Source: Bursaphelenchus xylophilus
Taxonomy: Eukaryota > Nematoda > Chromadorea > Rhabditida > Aphelenchoididae
NCBI GenBank assembly: GCA_904066235.2
Contig: CAJFCV020000005.1
Span: 4,273,501-4,337,500, forward strand
Direction: 5' to 3'
Length of the DNA: 64,000 bases
Under the pieces are notes generated by a model. The model worked only from the letters and a program-made list of their open reading frames with translations. It searched no databases and was not told where the DNA came from. The translations under genes and the position numbers were made by a program. Every line of letters begins with the position of its first letter. Positions within the stretch are counted from its first letter, which is position 1. Of this stretch, positions 12,901-24,946 are shown piece after piece.

Positions 12901-13589
12901 CTCTCGCTCGAAAAGAACAAGGGAATGAAGAGAACGATGTGTGTCCTTTCAATCTGTGGTGAGCGGAAAGGTAAGGAAAAGGGGGTTGCAAGGTAAAAAC
13001 TTTTTAACACTGGTAATTTTTGGTAATTTTTTTCGCATAAAAATTGTTTGTAAAGATTGAATAATTGAATTTTTGGCTCTTCGACCTATATGCGACTTTT
13101 TTCAAAGCTCAGGATATAGAAAAACGAGGAGTTAAAAATGACCGCTTTTTTGTTTGATATCTGGCTTTAGTGCATCAGTTTTTATTTCGTATTTTTTTGC
13201 AATTTTTATGTAGTACAGTAGTCCTTCGTCACGCTAACACCCCCAATTTTGATTTATTTTTTATCAGCTCAATTTCTCATCGACCTCTCTCCCGAATTTC
13301 ATAAATATTCAAAAAGTCATAAAATACAGTAATCCCAAATCCATTTCATGTTTAGTGCTTTGCTGAACGTTGTTCAAATGTATTCATACGTGAACTCGCT
13401 GCGACCCATTGGGTCACGGGACATTGCGGCGACCATCCCCTCAACAAAAGAACGTTACAGTAACCATGGTTTTTCCAATTGTTTCAAAACTCTCCAAAAT
13501 TTTTGGCCGTCTTTCCCGGCGTTTTTGCATCCGGAAGGGATAGATTTATCTTTTTCGTGTACCGGATTACATTGAATATTTGTCGTGGA
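9965..13589. other. Long intergenic stretch, no supported gene
   Basis: AT-rich. Open stretches at 11764-12066 (minus, about 100 codons) and 12771-13010 (minus) show no signal peptide with a matching donor, no domain and no paralogue, and are treated as chance. The segment just after the tRNA (about 9990-10250) is GC-richer and open in several overlapping frames, which is typical of base-composition artefacts. Confidence 0.5.
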
Positions 13590-14952
13590 ATGAGAGATAA
13601 AACCTTGCTGTTTGTATTGCTTTACATTGCGTTTGGCGGACTGGTGAGGGGACAAAGCAGCTCGACTGGTGAGTCTGGTTTAATAAAAGTCAAGAATTAA
13701 AATTTTTTTGGGTGAAAAAAATATGTGTCCCAAAATGTCAAAAAATTGATTTTTATGTTTGATCTTGCACGCCTTTTTATTGGATTTATACTCAATTTCA
13801 AGGTTATGTAAATAACTTCTATTAACAACGAAAGTTTTTATTTTTATATAAAATATTTTTGTTTACGACTTCCTGTATATTTTGTTAGAATGTGATGTAA
13901 TATGTTGTACATACACGGCTATTGCATGAGCTACGATTCTTTTAAATTATGCACATCAACTTTTCCTAAACCGCATTCATTATAAGTTCCCGGAATTTTT
14001 GTTTCGTACTTTACAATCGCCATCTTTATATTTCGAGAAACTATGAGCTCGGAGACTTGTTGTTTCTATACATTTAGTTTTTTTAAAGTTCTGAAAGCGC
14101 TTGTTTTACACTGAACCTACATATTTTTGCATTATACACATAAATGGCCAAAGAAAAAAGTTTTTTCGCCATTCCATCAACCATGTTATAGGCTCCTCAA
14201 CAGTCCAGACAACATTTCCCCAGTCCACCCCTGCCCCACTTTCTTCCTCTTCCCTCACTTCAACCTCATCTCCCTCTTCATTACTCCCAACGGCGACTAC
14301 AGCGAAAGCAAATAGCACAACGTCTTCTGGCAACTCAACTATAAAGTCTCACTCCTCCTTCGCTGCATGTTCCAATTCAGCCGCTCTAAATGCATCAGTT
14401 GAGAATTGGAATCCAAATCTTGGAGATGTCAAAGATCTGCTGTGTTATACCGGAGTGACGCAGAAAGATCATTACAATAGTTATGATGACTGTTATAGTG
14501 ATGTGGCCTATTGTAATCTTCGATATCTACAGAAACAAGTGAGGAAAGCGTGCGAGGATGACGGTAAGTGGATCTTTTTTAATTTATGGATAAAAACTGG
14601 CAAAATTTAGCTCAAATTGGGACAACACTTCAATAATAAAAAAAACGGAATGGCTCCTATCTATCATCATCAGTTACTGTCATTTTCAGGTTACACATTC
14701 ACCCTCCGACGTTGGTGGTTCTGGCTTCTTGTGATCGGAGTCCCAATCATTTTGGCTTTCCTAATAATTACCACGGCTGTATCGGTAATCAAAGCATGTC
14801 TGTAATCGAACTTGCAGATCCTTGTCTGTTTCTGTGGATGTTGTTGTCGCCCCTCCGGCTTTAATTCGTATGATAACAAGATCTACAGTGTGGATACAGC
14901 GCCGCCGATCCCAGTCTCGTATGGAGGTCGGGTCTATTCTTCAGCCTTTTAA
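13590..14952 (+). CDS. Type I single-pass membrane protein, Ser/Thr-rich Cys-containing ectodomain (226 aa)
   Basis: Four exons by hand: 13590-13668, 14192-14563, 14690-14784 and 14818-14952. Phases match at each junction, giving 226 residues. Exon 1 is a signal peptide (MRDKTLLFVLLYIAFGGLVRG). Exon 2 is a Ser/Thr/Pro-rich stalk, likely O-glycosylated, followed by a module with five cysteines and several aromatic residues (LLCY, DDCY, AYCN, KACE). Exon 3 gives the transmembrane helix (WWFWLLVIGVPIILAFLIIT). Exon 4 gives a Cys cluster just inside the membrane (CFCGCCC, a likely palmitoylation site) and a short tail with a PPIPVSYGG stretch. The last intron is only 33 nt. An AATAAA signal lies at 15035-15040. 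I do not recognise the family; a small receptor or adaptor of the Shisa type is a loose analogy only. The start is the first ATG that gives a signal peptide. Confidence 0.75.
14785..14817 (+). other. 33-nt intron, or alternative C-terminus if retained
   Basis: GTAATC donor and CTTGCAG acceptor. Removing it continues the frame through a 45-codon last exon ending at 14952. Retaining it ends the protein at once with VIKACL and a stop, losing the Cys cluster and the tail. Confidence 0.6.
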
Positions 14953-17472
14953 ATCGCCTCAGGCTAAACGCTTAGTTATTTTAAAATCATATTTCAATAA
15001 CCTTCATTGTGATAAAATGTAATTCCATATTAACAATAAACAGTAACTTTATTCGGTAAAAACTGCATATTGTCGTGAAGTAATTAGGTGTTAGGAAATG
15101 TGAGATTTTTAAGCTATATTATTAACCAAAAGCCAGCATGTAATTGCCATTATTTTACCTGTTTTTGTTAATAGATTCACCAAAAATAGGAACACTTGCT
15201 AAGCTTGTTTTGAATATTCTGAATTGGCTGTAATGACTAGAAATAATAACGTTTTTTTATGTATACACTTTGTGCCATAGTATGAGTTATGAAGCTTTAA
15301 AATAGCATATGTTATGCTCATTAAGTATTTATTATCTGCCACAATTCCAATATTTTGGCAATATCATTTCTTGGAGTAAGCATGACCTCAGGCTTTGCAA
15401 TTTTGCATCGGAGGATGGGAAACAAATTTTGGTGTCAACAAGCAGCTGATTTATTAATGCCCTTTATGCGGTCAGTGGTCAACAGATGAAAGTTAAAATC
15501 GGGATTTCTTGATTTGATTGTCATAGCATGGGTGTAATTCGAAACAGTCAAAAAAGAGTTAAGAAATAGCTTTAGGCGATCACTGCTTCAGGTCGAATTT
15601 TTTATCTGGAATTGCAAGACTTTTGTCTAGCCAAAAAATACGGGATGCATCATAGGACAATCCGGGACTTGTTTTTACCAAGCCCAAACAAAGTAATGCC
15701 CTCTGAGAACATGACCTTTTTTCTGGAAGGTCCAATTACTGACGTCGTGTAAATCAGCCATGTGGAAAGAGGAAATTGAACTTTCTTTCTGGATCCCTGT
15801 TTGGCTATTCTCTAAGTTTGATTGATGAAGTCTTCGCAGAAAGCGGTCAAGTTTCCGGTCTTTATGTGTATATTACCATCGATGTTATAGGATCTCCGTT
15901 TTTGAAGTTATGTAATCTCATAAAAAGAATTGGAATATATATATGAGCCTTTACAATTTATTTTCAAAAATATAGTTCAGATTACGTTTTGAGCGTCAAA
16001 CTTTTGACATGTAATCTTATTTTGTTGAGTACAGTCTGGCACGAAAATCCTCCAGGTATGCATGTTTAGGAGGTACAATTGGCAGCAGGATTAGTCCAGG
16101 GTGTTACAGTTCCCCTCATTTTAAAAAGACGACTTTCAAGATTTTTGTATTTTCATTTTAAAGCAACGAAATGTTCAATGTTCTCCCCAAATTATTATTT
16201 ATAAATTGGCCACCTCTAATTTTAGATTTTGAGCTTGCAGAATGTAAATTGTAGGCAGTACTTTGCGGTTTTTGAACTAGCCCTTATCTTTGGAGATGCA
16301 AGAGTCAGAATTGTACCGTCCCTTTGTTTATTATAAACTACGCTTCATACGATTAAGGACTGAATTTGTATATCTACGTATACATGGGGAGACAGCTACT
16401 CTTGAACCTTTTATAAGAAAAAAGATTTCCAAAATTTTCCTTCATTGTTGTACCAATAACGACTGAAAACATTGTAGTGACATTCTGTACTATACTTGCT
16501 AATTATCATTTTTCTATTGTTTCCAATATTGTTTTTGAAACAGGACGTAAAACACCCTTTTTGAAACTTCGTTTCCCACGCGGAAAAAAGCACGGTTCAA
16601 AGAAAGCTGTATTGGGCCAAAAACTTCCTTTACCAGGAGGATTCTAAAAAATATTTTGACGCGATAATATTTAGACTACACCCAAGCCTTTTGAAATGCA
16701 TTTTCAGTATCTTCAACTACAGCTTTTGATCTTTGCCTTGTTTAATATTTCCTGACAGCTCCTGTGGCAGTCTTTCTAATTAAAGCTGGCGGGTATTCAG
16801 ATCATTTCCTAGACGTCGGGCATTTTTTTGCTTACCATTAGGCATCAAAAATTGAAAAATGAACTGTTATGGTTCAATTTGAAAGCATGGTGGCCCTCGT
16901 ATAGACATATATGTAGACTAATGTAGGAAAATTTATATTTAATTTAAAGTAAAACGAATAACCCGCTAATGAACTGTTGTGCTCCAAACAACGTTACATG
17001 ACCAACCTTGTGTTGTGTAGCCCAAAAACTCGTGCTCTTTACTCTTGTGGTTGACCAATGGTGCTTGAGTGACAAGTGTTTGTCTACCAGGGTAAACTAT
17101 AATATTTTCGCGCAAAAGTACTGCCGTCATTTTCATCTCATAATATTTTAATTAGCGATGTGCTTTTACTGACACTAATGATCGAATTTCCGCCCTTTTC
17201 CTCGGGGACCATTACGACATTTCATATCGTTTGTATAAACGAATATTGTAGATTATAATCGTATATACCAAACACCCATTAACCCAATCATCTTTGCTTC
17301 CTGCACCATTTTTCTCACGTATCCAAACTCTTTTTTAATCTATTTATTCACGGTTGTTTACAGATCTTCCAATACGGAGAACCCGCCCGTCGTCGAAGCT
17401 GTTGGAATTTATGGACCTGAAATTAATTCATTCGTGTATTTATTGTGGGCCCGATGCCTGATCTCTGAGAGG
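14953..17472. other. Intergenic stretch, no supported gene
   Basis: After the polyadenylation signal at 15035 no splice-bounded coding exon is visible for about 2.4 kb. An acceptor (TTTACAG, exon would begin at 17364) opens a frame continuous with the chemoreceptor downstream; see that entry for the start-codon question. Confidence 0.5.
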
Positions 17473-18852
17473 ATGGATGCTGAGACCTACTATTGCTTTA
17501 CAATCTTTTACCGGGTATTTGGGATAATAAACTTGCTTTTGAATACTTATATCACAATTAAAATTGCAAGGGCGACAGTGTTGCATGTAAACTTTAGGAT
17601 TGTTGTGGTAAGTAAGCTTTATTAGCACCATAAGAGGTCTTATCTTATGCATAAAATTTCTTTTTACAGTGTATTACGATTATTACCTTGGAAATGATGC
17701 ATATATCTTACGTTCTCGGGCATTATTACAATTCCGTTACCCTGCAAATGACCGAACGTTACTATGCAAACATTGGATGTGCCATCTTTGCTTTATTGAA
17801 TAACATATCATCAGCCAGTGGCACAATCAGCATGTTTATGCTGGCTCTAGAAAGACATATTGCTCATAAATATGTGAACTTATACGAGGATAAGCCCAAT
17901 ACTTTGGGATGTGTTTTGGTTATAATTGTTGTAAGTAGCGATTGATCTTGTAGATCATACAAATAGCTGTCTAATTTTAACACCTTTTGGAGTCTAAATT
18001 TATAACTTTCTTTAGGCAGTTCAAAGTGCATTTATTGGGATCGTATCTTGGTGGTTTTTTCTCTTTCATTTGGACGAATTCAACCTAGAAACTTCGAGGA
18101 TCAGCTGTATCACAACTGATTTGCACTGGGAATGGGGAGTTTGTGGGTTCTCTTTAGCCGCCATTATGTGTGTTTTTGGCGCTATGGTAAGCATTATAAG
18201 CATATTTTTACCATTGACTTCAAAATGATTTTTTATGAACCTGATAATCCGTAGCAAAAACTACTCGAAATAAAACATTAAAGGAAATAGTTTGTGGCTT
18301 ATGCCTGGCACATTTTATACTCATAATGAGCATATATTTCAGTGGCTTGTCTTCCTCAAATCCACGACCCATCGTCATCGAATGTCGCGCGTGGCTTTGA
18401 GCAGTCTTAGCGCCCGATTCCAAGCCACCGAGAACTCGTACACAACTGCGTCCATTGCTCCATCCATGATCTTCTTCGCAATAGGCAGTATTATTGGCAT
18501 TTGCATCTGTCTATCGCGAGGAAAGGCGATCCAACAGTACGGACAAAACTCGATTTTATCAAAATTTTTGGCTGATGTAAGCAAAATTGCTTTTTAATAT
18601 AAAAGTTCCACGTTTTAGGTGGCGTTTATGGTGGTGGATGTGTACGCGCTGATTCATTTGGCCTGTCTTTTACTTTACAATCCAATGATTCGTAACATTG
18701 TGAAAAGGGACCTCGAAAGGATCGCTTGTTTGGGGATTTCAACGCCCCCTCAGGCATTTAAGGCTGACTATCAAGTGGAAACCGAAGTGTATTTTAACCA
18801 ATTCAGGACAGCATGGGCGAAGGAGAAGGGTAAAACACCTGTTATTTGTTGA
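17473..18852 (+). CDS. Nematode seven-transmembrane chemoreceptor, Sra-superfamily type, copy 1 (344 aa)
   Basis: Five exons, all in phase 0: 17473-17607, 17670-17930, 18016-18186, 18343-18576 and 18619-18852. Hydrophobic helices run through the chain, with family landmarks: LHVNFRIVV after TM1, SASGTISMFMLALERHIAHK in the TM3 region, LSARFQATENSYTTASIAPS before TM6 and NPMIRNIVKRD after TM7. The L-S-x-R-[YF]-Q-x-x-E-N motif is characteristic of nematode Sra/Srab/Sre-type serpentine receptors, so a sensory-neuron chemoreceptor is expected by family; the ligand is unknown. The start is uncertain: the ATG at 17473 gives a short ectodomain, but the frame is open upstream to an acceptor at 17364, so a longer N-terminus from an unseen exon is possible. 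AATAAA lies at 18865-18870. The copy at 24947 shares every intron position and phase. Confidence 0.85.
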
Positions 18853-19010
18853 TAACATTCTGTAAATAAACATAAAAGTCAAAAAATAGGCAAGCATGTC
18901 TAAAACAGCTCATAATAAGGGTTAAACCCAATTCGGATATCTTCTTGGAGAACGATGTAAACCAATCTACAGTAATTTCTATACATAATGCAATGGAATT
19001 TAACATGTGT

Positions 19011-20255
19011 TTACATCTCTTGGACCATGTTTTCCGTCCATGTTGAGCCATGTTCGACAGTTATCATGGCATCTGCTGACAGCCCGGCTTTCTCCACTTC
19101 CTCCTTCAGCTTGGTCTTGGGTTCCAAATAAGGCTAAAACAGACATGTTGTATAAAAAAATGTTTATTTTAATTTTATTACACCCGTCTTACCTCTGTCG
19201 ACCCCATCGGATATGTTCCCCAATGAATTCCAATTGAATGCTTAGCTTTGACCAGTTGATGAACTTTTACAGCCTCTTCAGGATCAATGTGTTGGCCTTT
19301 CATAAAATATCTTAAAGAAAAATAAAGTTTTTTTTTTGTATTATACTAAGCTTACCTCGGGGCATAAGCCCCTATAGGAATTGCGGCCAAATCAAAAGGC
19401 CCTAAAATCTTCCCGATTCTCCCAAATTCCTCTTCACAGAATCCAGTGTCTCCAGCGAAATAGAATCGCTTCTCCTGACCCGTTACAGCCCAGCCACTCC
19501 ATAGCGACTTGTTCTTATCAAAGATGCATCGAGTACTCCAATGTTGAGCGGGCACACACCAAACTTGGATCTCTTTACCATCTTTGTTCAACGTGTATTG
19601 CTCTCCCCTAAAAGGTACGATATCTTTCACAAGTTCTACAAATAAATAGCGCTTCATAAACAACTCCACATACCATGCCATTTCATGCACCTCATTCTTG
19701 GTGAGCTTGACCATACTTCTTTTCAGGCCTTTTGGAACAAACCATTTCATCTCTGGGAATTGTTTGGAGAGCTCTTTGATTGCTTGGTAGTCCATGTGAT
19801 CGTAATGATTATGCGAGATCACTCCGAAATCAAGCTAAAAATGATTATTTAGGCTTTTGAGCGATTCAAGCGCCTATAAAGTAAAGCTCTTACCTTTGGG
19901 ATCTCGTCGATCCGACATGGAGACGGCCGGTACCTGACTGGCCCAGCAAATGAAAAAGGAGAAACTCTCTGAGCCCAGACTGGATCGGTAATAAAACTAA
20001 ATCCCTCAAGATGAACGTAGACCGTCGCATGTCCCATCCAAATGGCTGATAACTTTGAAGCAAAGTCAAAGACCGGCTTTCTGACCGGCAGCGTTCTCTC
20101 CAATTCCTCCCAAGTTGGAGGAGCAGGGCTTTCCTCAGTTCTTCGAAATTTTATAAAGTCCGAAATCTTTGGTAGTCCAGTCCATCCAGTAAAAGAGGCC
20201 GGGTTGGAGAACTTCCCATTGAAATTAGGAGCTTAGGAGTCGAGAAAGTCTCCAT
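19011..20255 (-). CDS. NAPEPLD: NAPE-PLD-type metallo-beta-lactamase-fold phospholipase, copy A
   Basis: Hydrolyses N-acyl-phosphatidylethanolamines to N-acylethanolamines and phosphatidic acid in the family. Exons (transcription order): from about 20231 or 20255 to 19894, then 19834-19674, 19607-19356, 19310-19193, 19133-19011. Family landmarks: LPVRKP near the start, [14 protein letters not shown] and FITDPVW, the di-zinc motif SHNHYDHMD at the start of exon 2, [33 protein letters not shown], and GIHWGTY near the end. The His/Asp metal ligands expected for the family are present. The intron at 19673-19608 is 66 nt and open in frame; splicing it restores Trp-Gly-Glu as in copy B. The 5' end is damaged or unusual: the ATG at 20255 starts METFSTPK, matching copy B, but the frame then shifts before the conserved N-terminal part. 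Either a 5' exon joins at an acceptor ending at 20232 (CTCCTAAG), or this copy carries a frameshift. Confidence 0.85.
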
Positions 20256-20624
20256 ATCAAATACTCGTTAGGTGAATCAATAAAATAATAGAATGGACGA
20301 TTAAAATAAGGAAAATTTAAAGGTGGGCCTCAAAGTAAAGTAACGAAATCCTGGGGGGAATGAGTAAAAGCCGAAGATTTTTGGAGCGGACGAACATTTT
20401 TCGGCCCGTATCTTGTAGTCTGTTCCATTTTATGCACGCAAAAAGATAGCGTTGAATAAAAAAACAAGTCTTTTCCGTTCTCTGTCTTGTAAACGCACGC
20501 CAAAAGAGAGCCAACTAGGAAAATAAACAACTTTTTGGTAGATTCTAGACATTTTATTAGTTGTTTTATATTTAAACGTTCATAATTACATCATAAATTA
20601 CTGATGACTTGTGAAAATGCATAG
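20256..20624. other. Spacer between the two NAPE-PLD copies
   Basis: Contains the minus-strand AATAAA of copy B (plus-strand TTTATT at 20553-20558) and may hold a missing 5' exon of copy A. Two overlapping 65-codon open stretches on the minus strand show no similarity to the N-terminus of copy B. Confidence 0.5.
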
Positions 20625-21891
20625 TTAGTATGTTGTTTTTTTTTTGCTTTCAGTCCATGTGGCGCCGTGTTCAACAGTTATCATAGCATCTGCTGGAAGA
20701 CCGGCGAGTGCAACCTCTTCGGCGAGCAAAGTTTTCGGCTCCAAATAGGGCTAAAAATTGATAATTACTCTTCGAACTTTGAACAGAAACAAGTGGTTTG
20801 TGTTTGACTCACTTCAGCCGACCCCATTTTATAAGTTCCCCAGTGTATTCCTATCGATTGTTTGGCTCTAACCAGTTGATGAACTTTAACGGCGGCCTCA
20901 GGATTGATGTGTTGCGGCTTCACGATATGTCTGAAAGATATCAAAAAATATTAAACTTTTCTAATTACAATATTATATAACTGACCTTGGAGTGTAACAT
21001 CCAATAGGAATTGCGGCCAAATCAAATGGCCCTAAAATTCTCCCGATTTTTCCAAATTCCTCTTCGCAGAATCCGGTGTCCCCAGCGAAATAAAATCGCT
21101 TCTCCTGACCCGTTACAGCCCATCCACTCCATAACGATTTGTCCTTGTCAAAGATGCATCGAGTACTCCAATGTTGAGCGGGCACACACCAGATTTGAAT
21201 CTGACTTCCGTCCCTGACCAAGGTAAAATTTTCACCCCTAAAGGAATCGTCGTTATTCAGGCTTTGGAGTAAATTTTATAGTAGCCCACAACATACCAAA
21301 TAAGTTCGTAAATTTCGTTGCCGTGAGCAAACTTTCTCATCGTGTTTTTCAGACCTTTTGGAACGAACCACTTCATGTCGGGAAATCGTTGGGAGATCGT
21401 TTTGATTGCTTTCCGATCCATATGATCATAATGATTATGAGATATCACTCCGAAGTCTAGCTGAAAATTAAATTCGAACCTTAATACACGCAGATTTAAC
21501 GCCTTGACGACACAAAATTCCGAAAAAATCAAGAACTAACCTTTGGAAGTTGGTCAATTCTACATGGAGGCGGTCGATATCTTTTAGGGCCAATGCAAGT
21601 GAAAGGCGACACTCTTGAAGCCCAAACCGGATCAGTAATAAAATTAAATCCTTCAAGGTTCACAAACACTGTCGCATGTCCCATCCAAATCGCTGATAAT
21701 TTGTTTTCAAACTCAAATACCGGCTTTCTAACAGGCAGAGTTTCATCTAACACTTCTGCGTTGGGGAAAGCAGGCGCTTTTCGGTTCTTTAGACGCCATT
21801 TCACACACTCGCTAATCGCTACACCGTTCCAATTAAAAGAATCCGGATTTGAATACCGGCCGCTAAACTTTGGGGCCGTAAAAGATTCCAT
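20625..21891 (-). CDS. NAPEPLD: NAPE-PLD-type metallo-beta-lactamase-fold phospholipase, copy B (336 aa)
   Basis: Five exons in transcription order: 21891-21541, 21460-21297, 21237-20986, 20930-20813, 20750-20625, total 337 codons with stop. Conserved blocks match copy [28 protein letters not shown], di-zinc [47 protein letters not shown]. Exons 3 and 4 have exactly the same lengths as in copy A (252 and 118 nt), and all intron phases are shared, so the pair arose by tandem duplication. The catalytic domain looks intact. The second intron (59 nt) is chosen so that TG plus G restores the Trp at the junction. The C-terminal tail (ESKKKTTY) is encoded by an A-rich run, which makes it prone to length change. 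The reading frame stays open 109 codons upstream of the chosen ATG, but the sequence there is AT-rich and carries a plausible acceptor, so the shorter start is preferred. Confidence 0.88.
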
Positions 21892-24800
21892 AATATTATT
21901 GTTGCAGGAAAGATAAAGAATTTGGAGAGAACAGAGGAAAAACAAATAAAAAGCGGGAGGGAATTCGGAATGGAAATGTTTAGGCCAAAGGTTGTAGTTT
22001 GTTTTCTTCACTACGAATTGAAGAACGAATGTGTTCCAAAGGAGATTGTCACAAAAGCCTGACAATGAGAGCTTTTTGTACGGTAATTTAACCGGCTGCA
22101 AAATAAAAAAAAATTGTATACTCTGAAAGTCTCTGGTCCTACTTATATTGAAATTGTCATCATGCAATTTGTAACCCCCGAAAATCTTACAGTTAAAAAA
22201 TAAAATTTTCAAATTCATGTCAAAAAATCTTTACTGATGATTTCTGCAACGGAATGACGGAAAATATACCTTACTTTTTTAGATTCTTTTTAGATATAAG
22301 ATTTTATTTATCGCCTATAATGCCCAGATCTTTGCCCCGTTATTTTTATTTAATTCGGTTGTGGTTGAAGTGCTTCTAAGTGCTTTCTTTTGCATGATTT
22401 TGTATGCTTGTTTTGTTTCACACGCAGAAATGGGTACTGTAGAGTGAATTTGCTGACAGCTGTGACTTTTTCAAAATCAGAGAGTTTTAATGTTGTCTAT
22501 TTAATACAAGTTCTTTTAAATAGAAAGGGACTACCACTTGCATAACGTGTGTTTCAGTATTAACCTTTGTGTTAATTAACTAAACATTGTTTACATGTTT
22601 TCACGCTACTGTGTACAGCTAGTACACAGTATTTAATTTCAGTTGTCTAATCAGAGGCCTTGTTGCAAAATTGAGATAATAACATTTTAAGAGGTAACTG
22701 AGTTTCATACAGTAATCAACTCTCAGAAACTTAACTTACGTAATTTTCTATCATAAGTTATGGCTCAAAATATGAACGTATATCTCCAGACAACCTCCTA
22801 CAAGTTCCGTTCTCTTCAGTCCTTTTTTGGATTCCTTTGAAAGATCGATGTTTACGATGGGTGAATATGTCTTTAATTATGTTTTCGGTTGAAGTAATCG
22901 CCGGCTCCCTGCGTAATTAAAGAGTCCCTGCTGACACATGCTTAAGACATGTTTTCTGTCATTTCGGAGAACATGGAGTCTTGACGGTTCTGGACATACG
23001 CTTCCGACGATAGGATATAAAGGACAATTTGGGTGTATCCGCAGAAGAAAAGGTTAAAGAAACATAGTTACCGTAACACTGGTGTCTTTTCTGCTTCTAG
23101 TTTTCAACTTTTTGCCAACTTTAAGCCCTTGATTTTTGATTGGGAGGTATGAAACCGCAGAACCTACAAGCCACATTCACCCTCTTTGCACTTATGCATA
23201 TCATATCTCTTTGTGCGGTATTTTTAATTTAACCTCTTTACACCACTTTAAAGAATTGTATTGCCAAATGTATTCTGTTGTCAAATGTATCTATGTGATT
23301 TCCATTCACATCAAATTGTTTGCCGTAAAAGAGCCATTGTTGGAAGCTTTTGCAGATATTATGGTTAAATTTTTTGTGAGTCATTTGTACTTACGTTGCA
23401 CATTTTAATAAATGGGAGCGCCGTTGAACCTTCGTTTATTAGAAGTCCTTATGCTTTGGATGCATAAAGCCTGGTTATCGTGGACCTCTTACTTTAGTAC
23501 CCCGTCTATTACGTTACATAGGACCCCGGATATTATACGACAAGTTGAAGAGATACTGTTCTACGAAGTCTGACGTGGTGTTCTACCTTTGCGCCACCGT
23601 TTTTAATCGGACGAGATTTCCTGCAGCTTAATTTAACTTTTTTTTGCGGATTTTTAAATTAAAAAAAAAGTTCATTGGCATTTTTTTACCGCTAGGTTGG
23701 TATTTTCGTGGAAAAGTTTGGAGCGTGGCTTGATAGTTTAAAGGTAAATTAATTACTGTAAATTTTGCACGTACGCATTTTAGTTGGTAGAAATAGAAAC
23801 GTCTGTAAATATTGCTCCTCGGTAATTTTTATTGGTCTTTTCTTATTTAATTTCTTATGTTAAATTAATTTAATTTTCAAGTTTAAAAACGTAACCTGTA
23901 ATTCCTCACAACGTGTTTATTTTTTTTAATAACATCCCAATGATCGTAATTTTATACATAATAATTAGGCGTCTTTAGCCTCACATACGACTGCTTTTGT
24001 CACGTCTATTTCAACTATTCTGGAGCTCGAATATCGTCATTGCTCGTATTCGTATGCTCTATGACCTTACACTACATAGTATGTTGTTAGAAACACTTGG
24101 TTACAGTTAGACAAGGTTGATTTAATTTTGTGTTTTAATGTCATGATTAAAGATGATTTAATTCGCCACGAGCTGGATGCCATCATGTTGGTAACCTACA
24201 TCTACGGTTTTATTCAAGGCCAAGAATAGTGCTTTAAAAGCCGACAAATTAAAGAGTTCCATTTATATTTGACTTAAGGCTACGGTTTGGGGGATTTTGC
24301 TAAATAGATTATCTATGGATGGTCGTACATATGAAAAACGTATCTTTGGGCTTCAAAGATACGTTTCTTTTTCGCAGATTAATCATACCCAAAGAATTTA
24401 GATTTTGTTTTTGGTAAAGTCTTTTTACGTTCAAGTAGGCGACCAAAAGTTTAATTAAGTCCGAGCCCATCGAAATTTTCGTCGCCGCGTTTCATTTCAC
24501 ATTTGCAAATGCCAGAAGTGAGCATTGTGAATAAATTTGTTTCCATTCCGCAAATTAATTATGCCCATTCCTGTAAGTATTGTCTACATAAGACCTTTGG
24601 AATTTTTGATATTCGCATGCATCCGCTGTCACGCATCATTTCAACTTGTCTACAGCTAGAAATTTGTTAAATTTGTTTTATTATGCATGTGCCGCCCTTG
24701 GATTATAATTTTAATTGATTGTGTCGCAGCAAATTCAAATTGTGTTTACTCCAGCGACACGATTTGCGCAGCGAAATTATGCTCATTATTTTCCCGACAA

Positions 24801-24946
24801 ACTGATAATTGGCCATTTTTAATACTGCAGCTTTTAAAACCCGATCTAGCCAATTTTTTTGTATTTCATTGCATGTATGACTTGTCTATATTTTACTGCA
24901 TAACACAACAAAATATAATAATAATTTTCTTCAGGTTAAGGTCCCA
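21892..24946. other. Intergenic stretch, no supported gene
   Basis: Promoter side of both NAPE-PLD copy B (leftward) and the second chemoreceptor (rightward). AT-rich. Open stretches at 23136-23408 and 24687-24950 (plus) lack splice support; the latter overlaps the chemoreceptor start in a different frame. A TTCTTCAG acceptor 12 nt before the chemoreceptor ATG could be a trans-splice or 5' UTR splice site. Confidence 0.5.

Noticed and set aside
21892..22218. 109-codon N-terminal extension of NAPE-PLD copy B
   Set aside because: AT-rich and Phe/Leu/Asn-heavy with a plausible splice acceptor inside; the ATG at 21891 matches the start-like METFSTPK of copy A.
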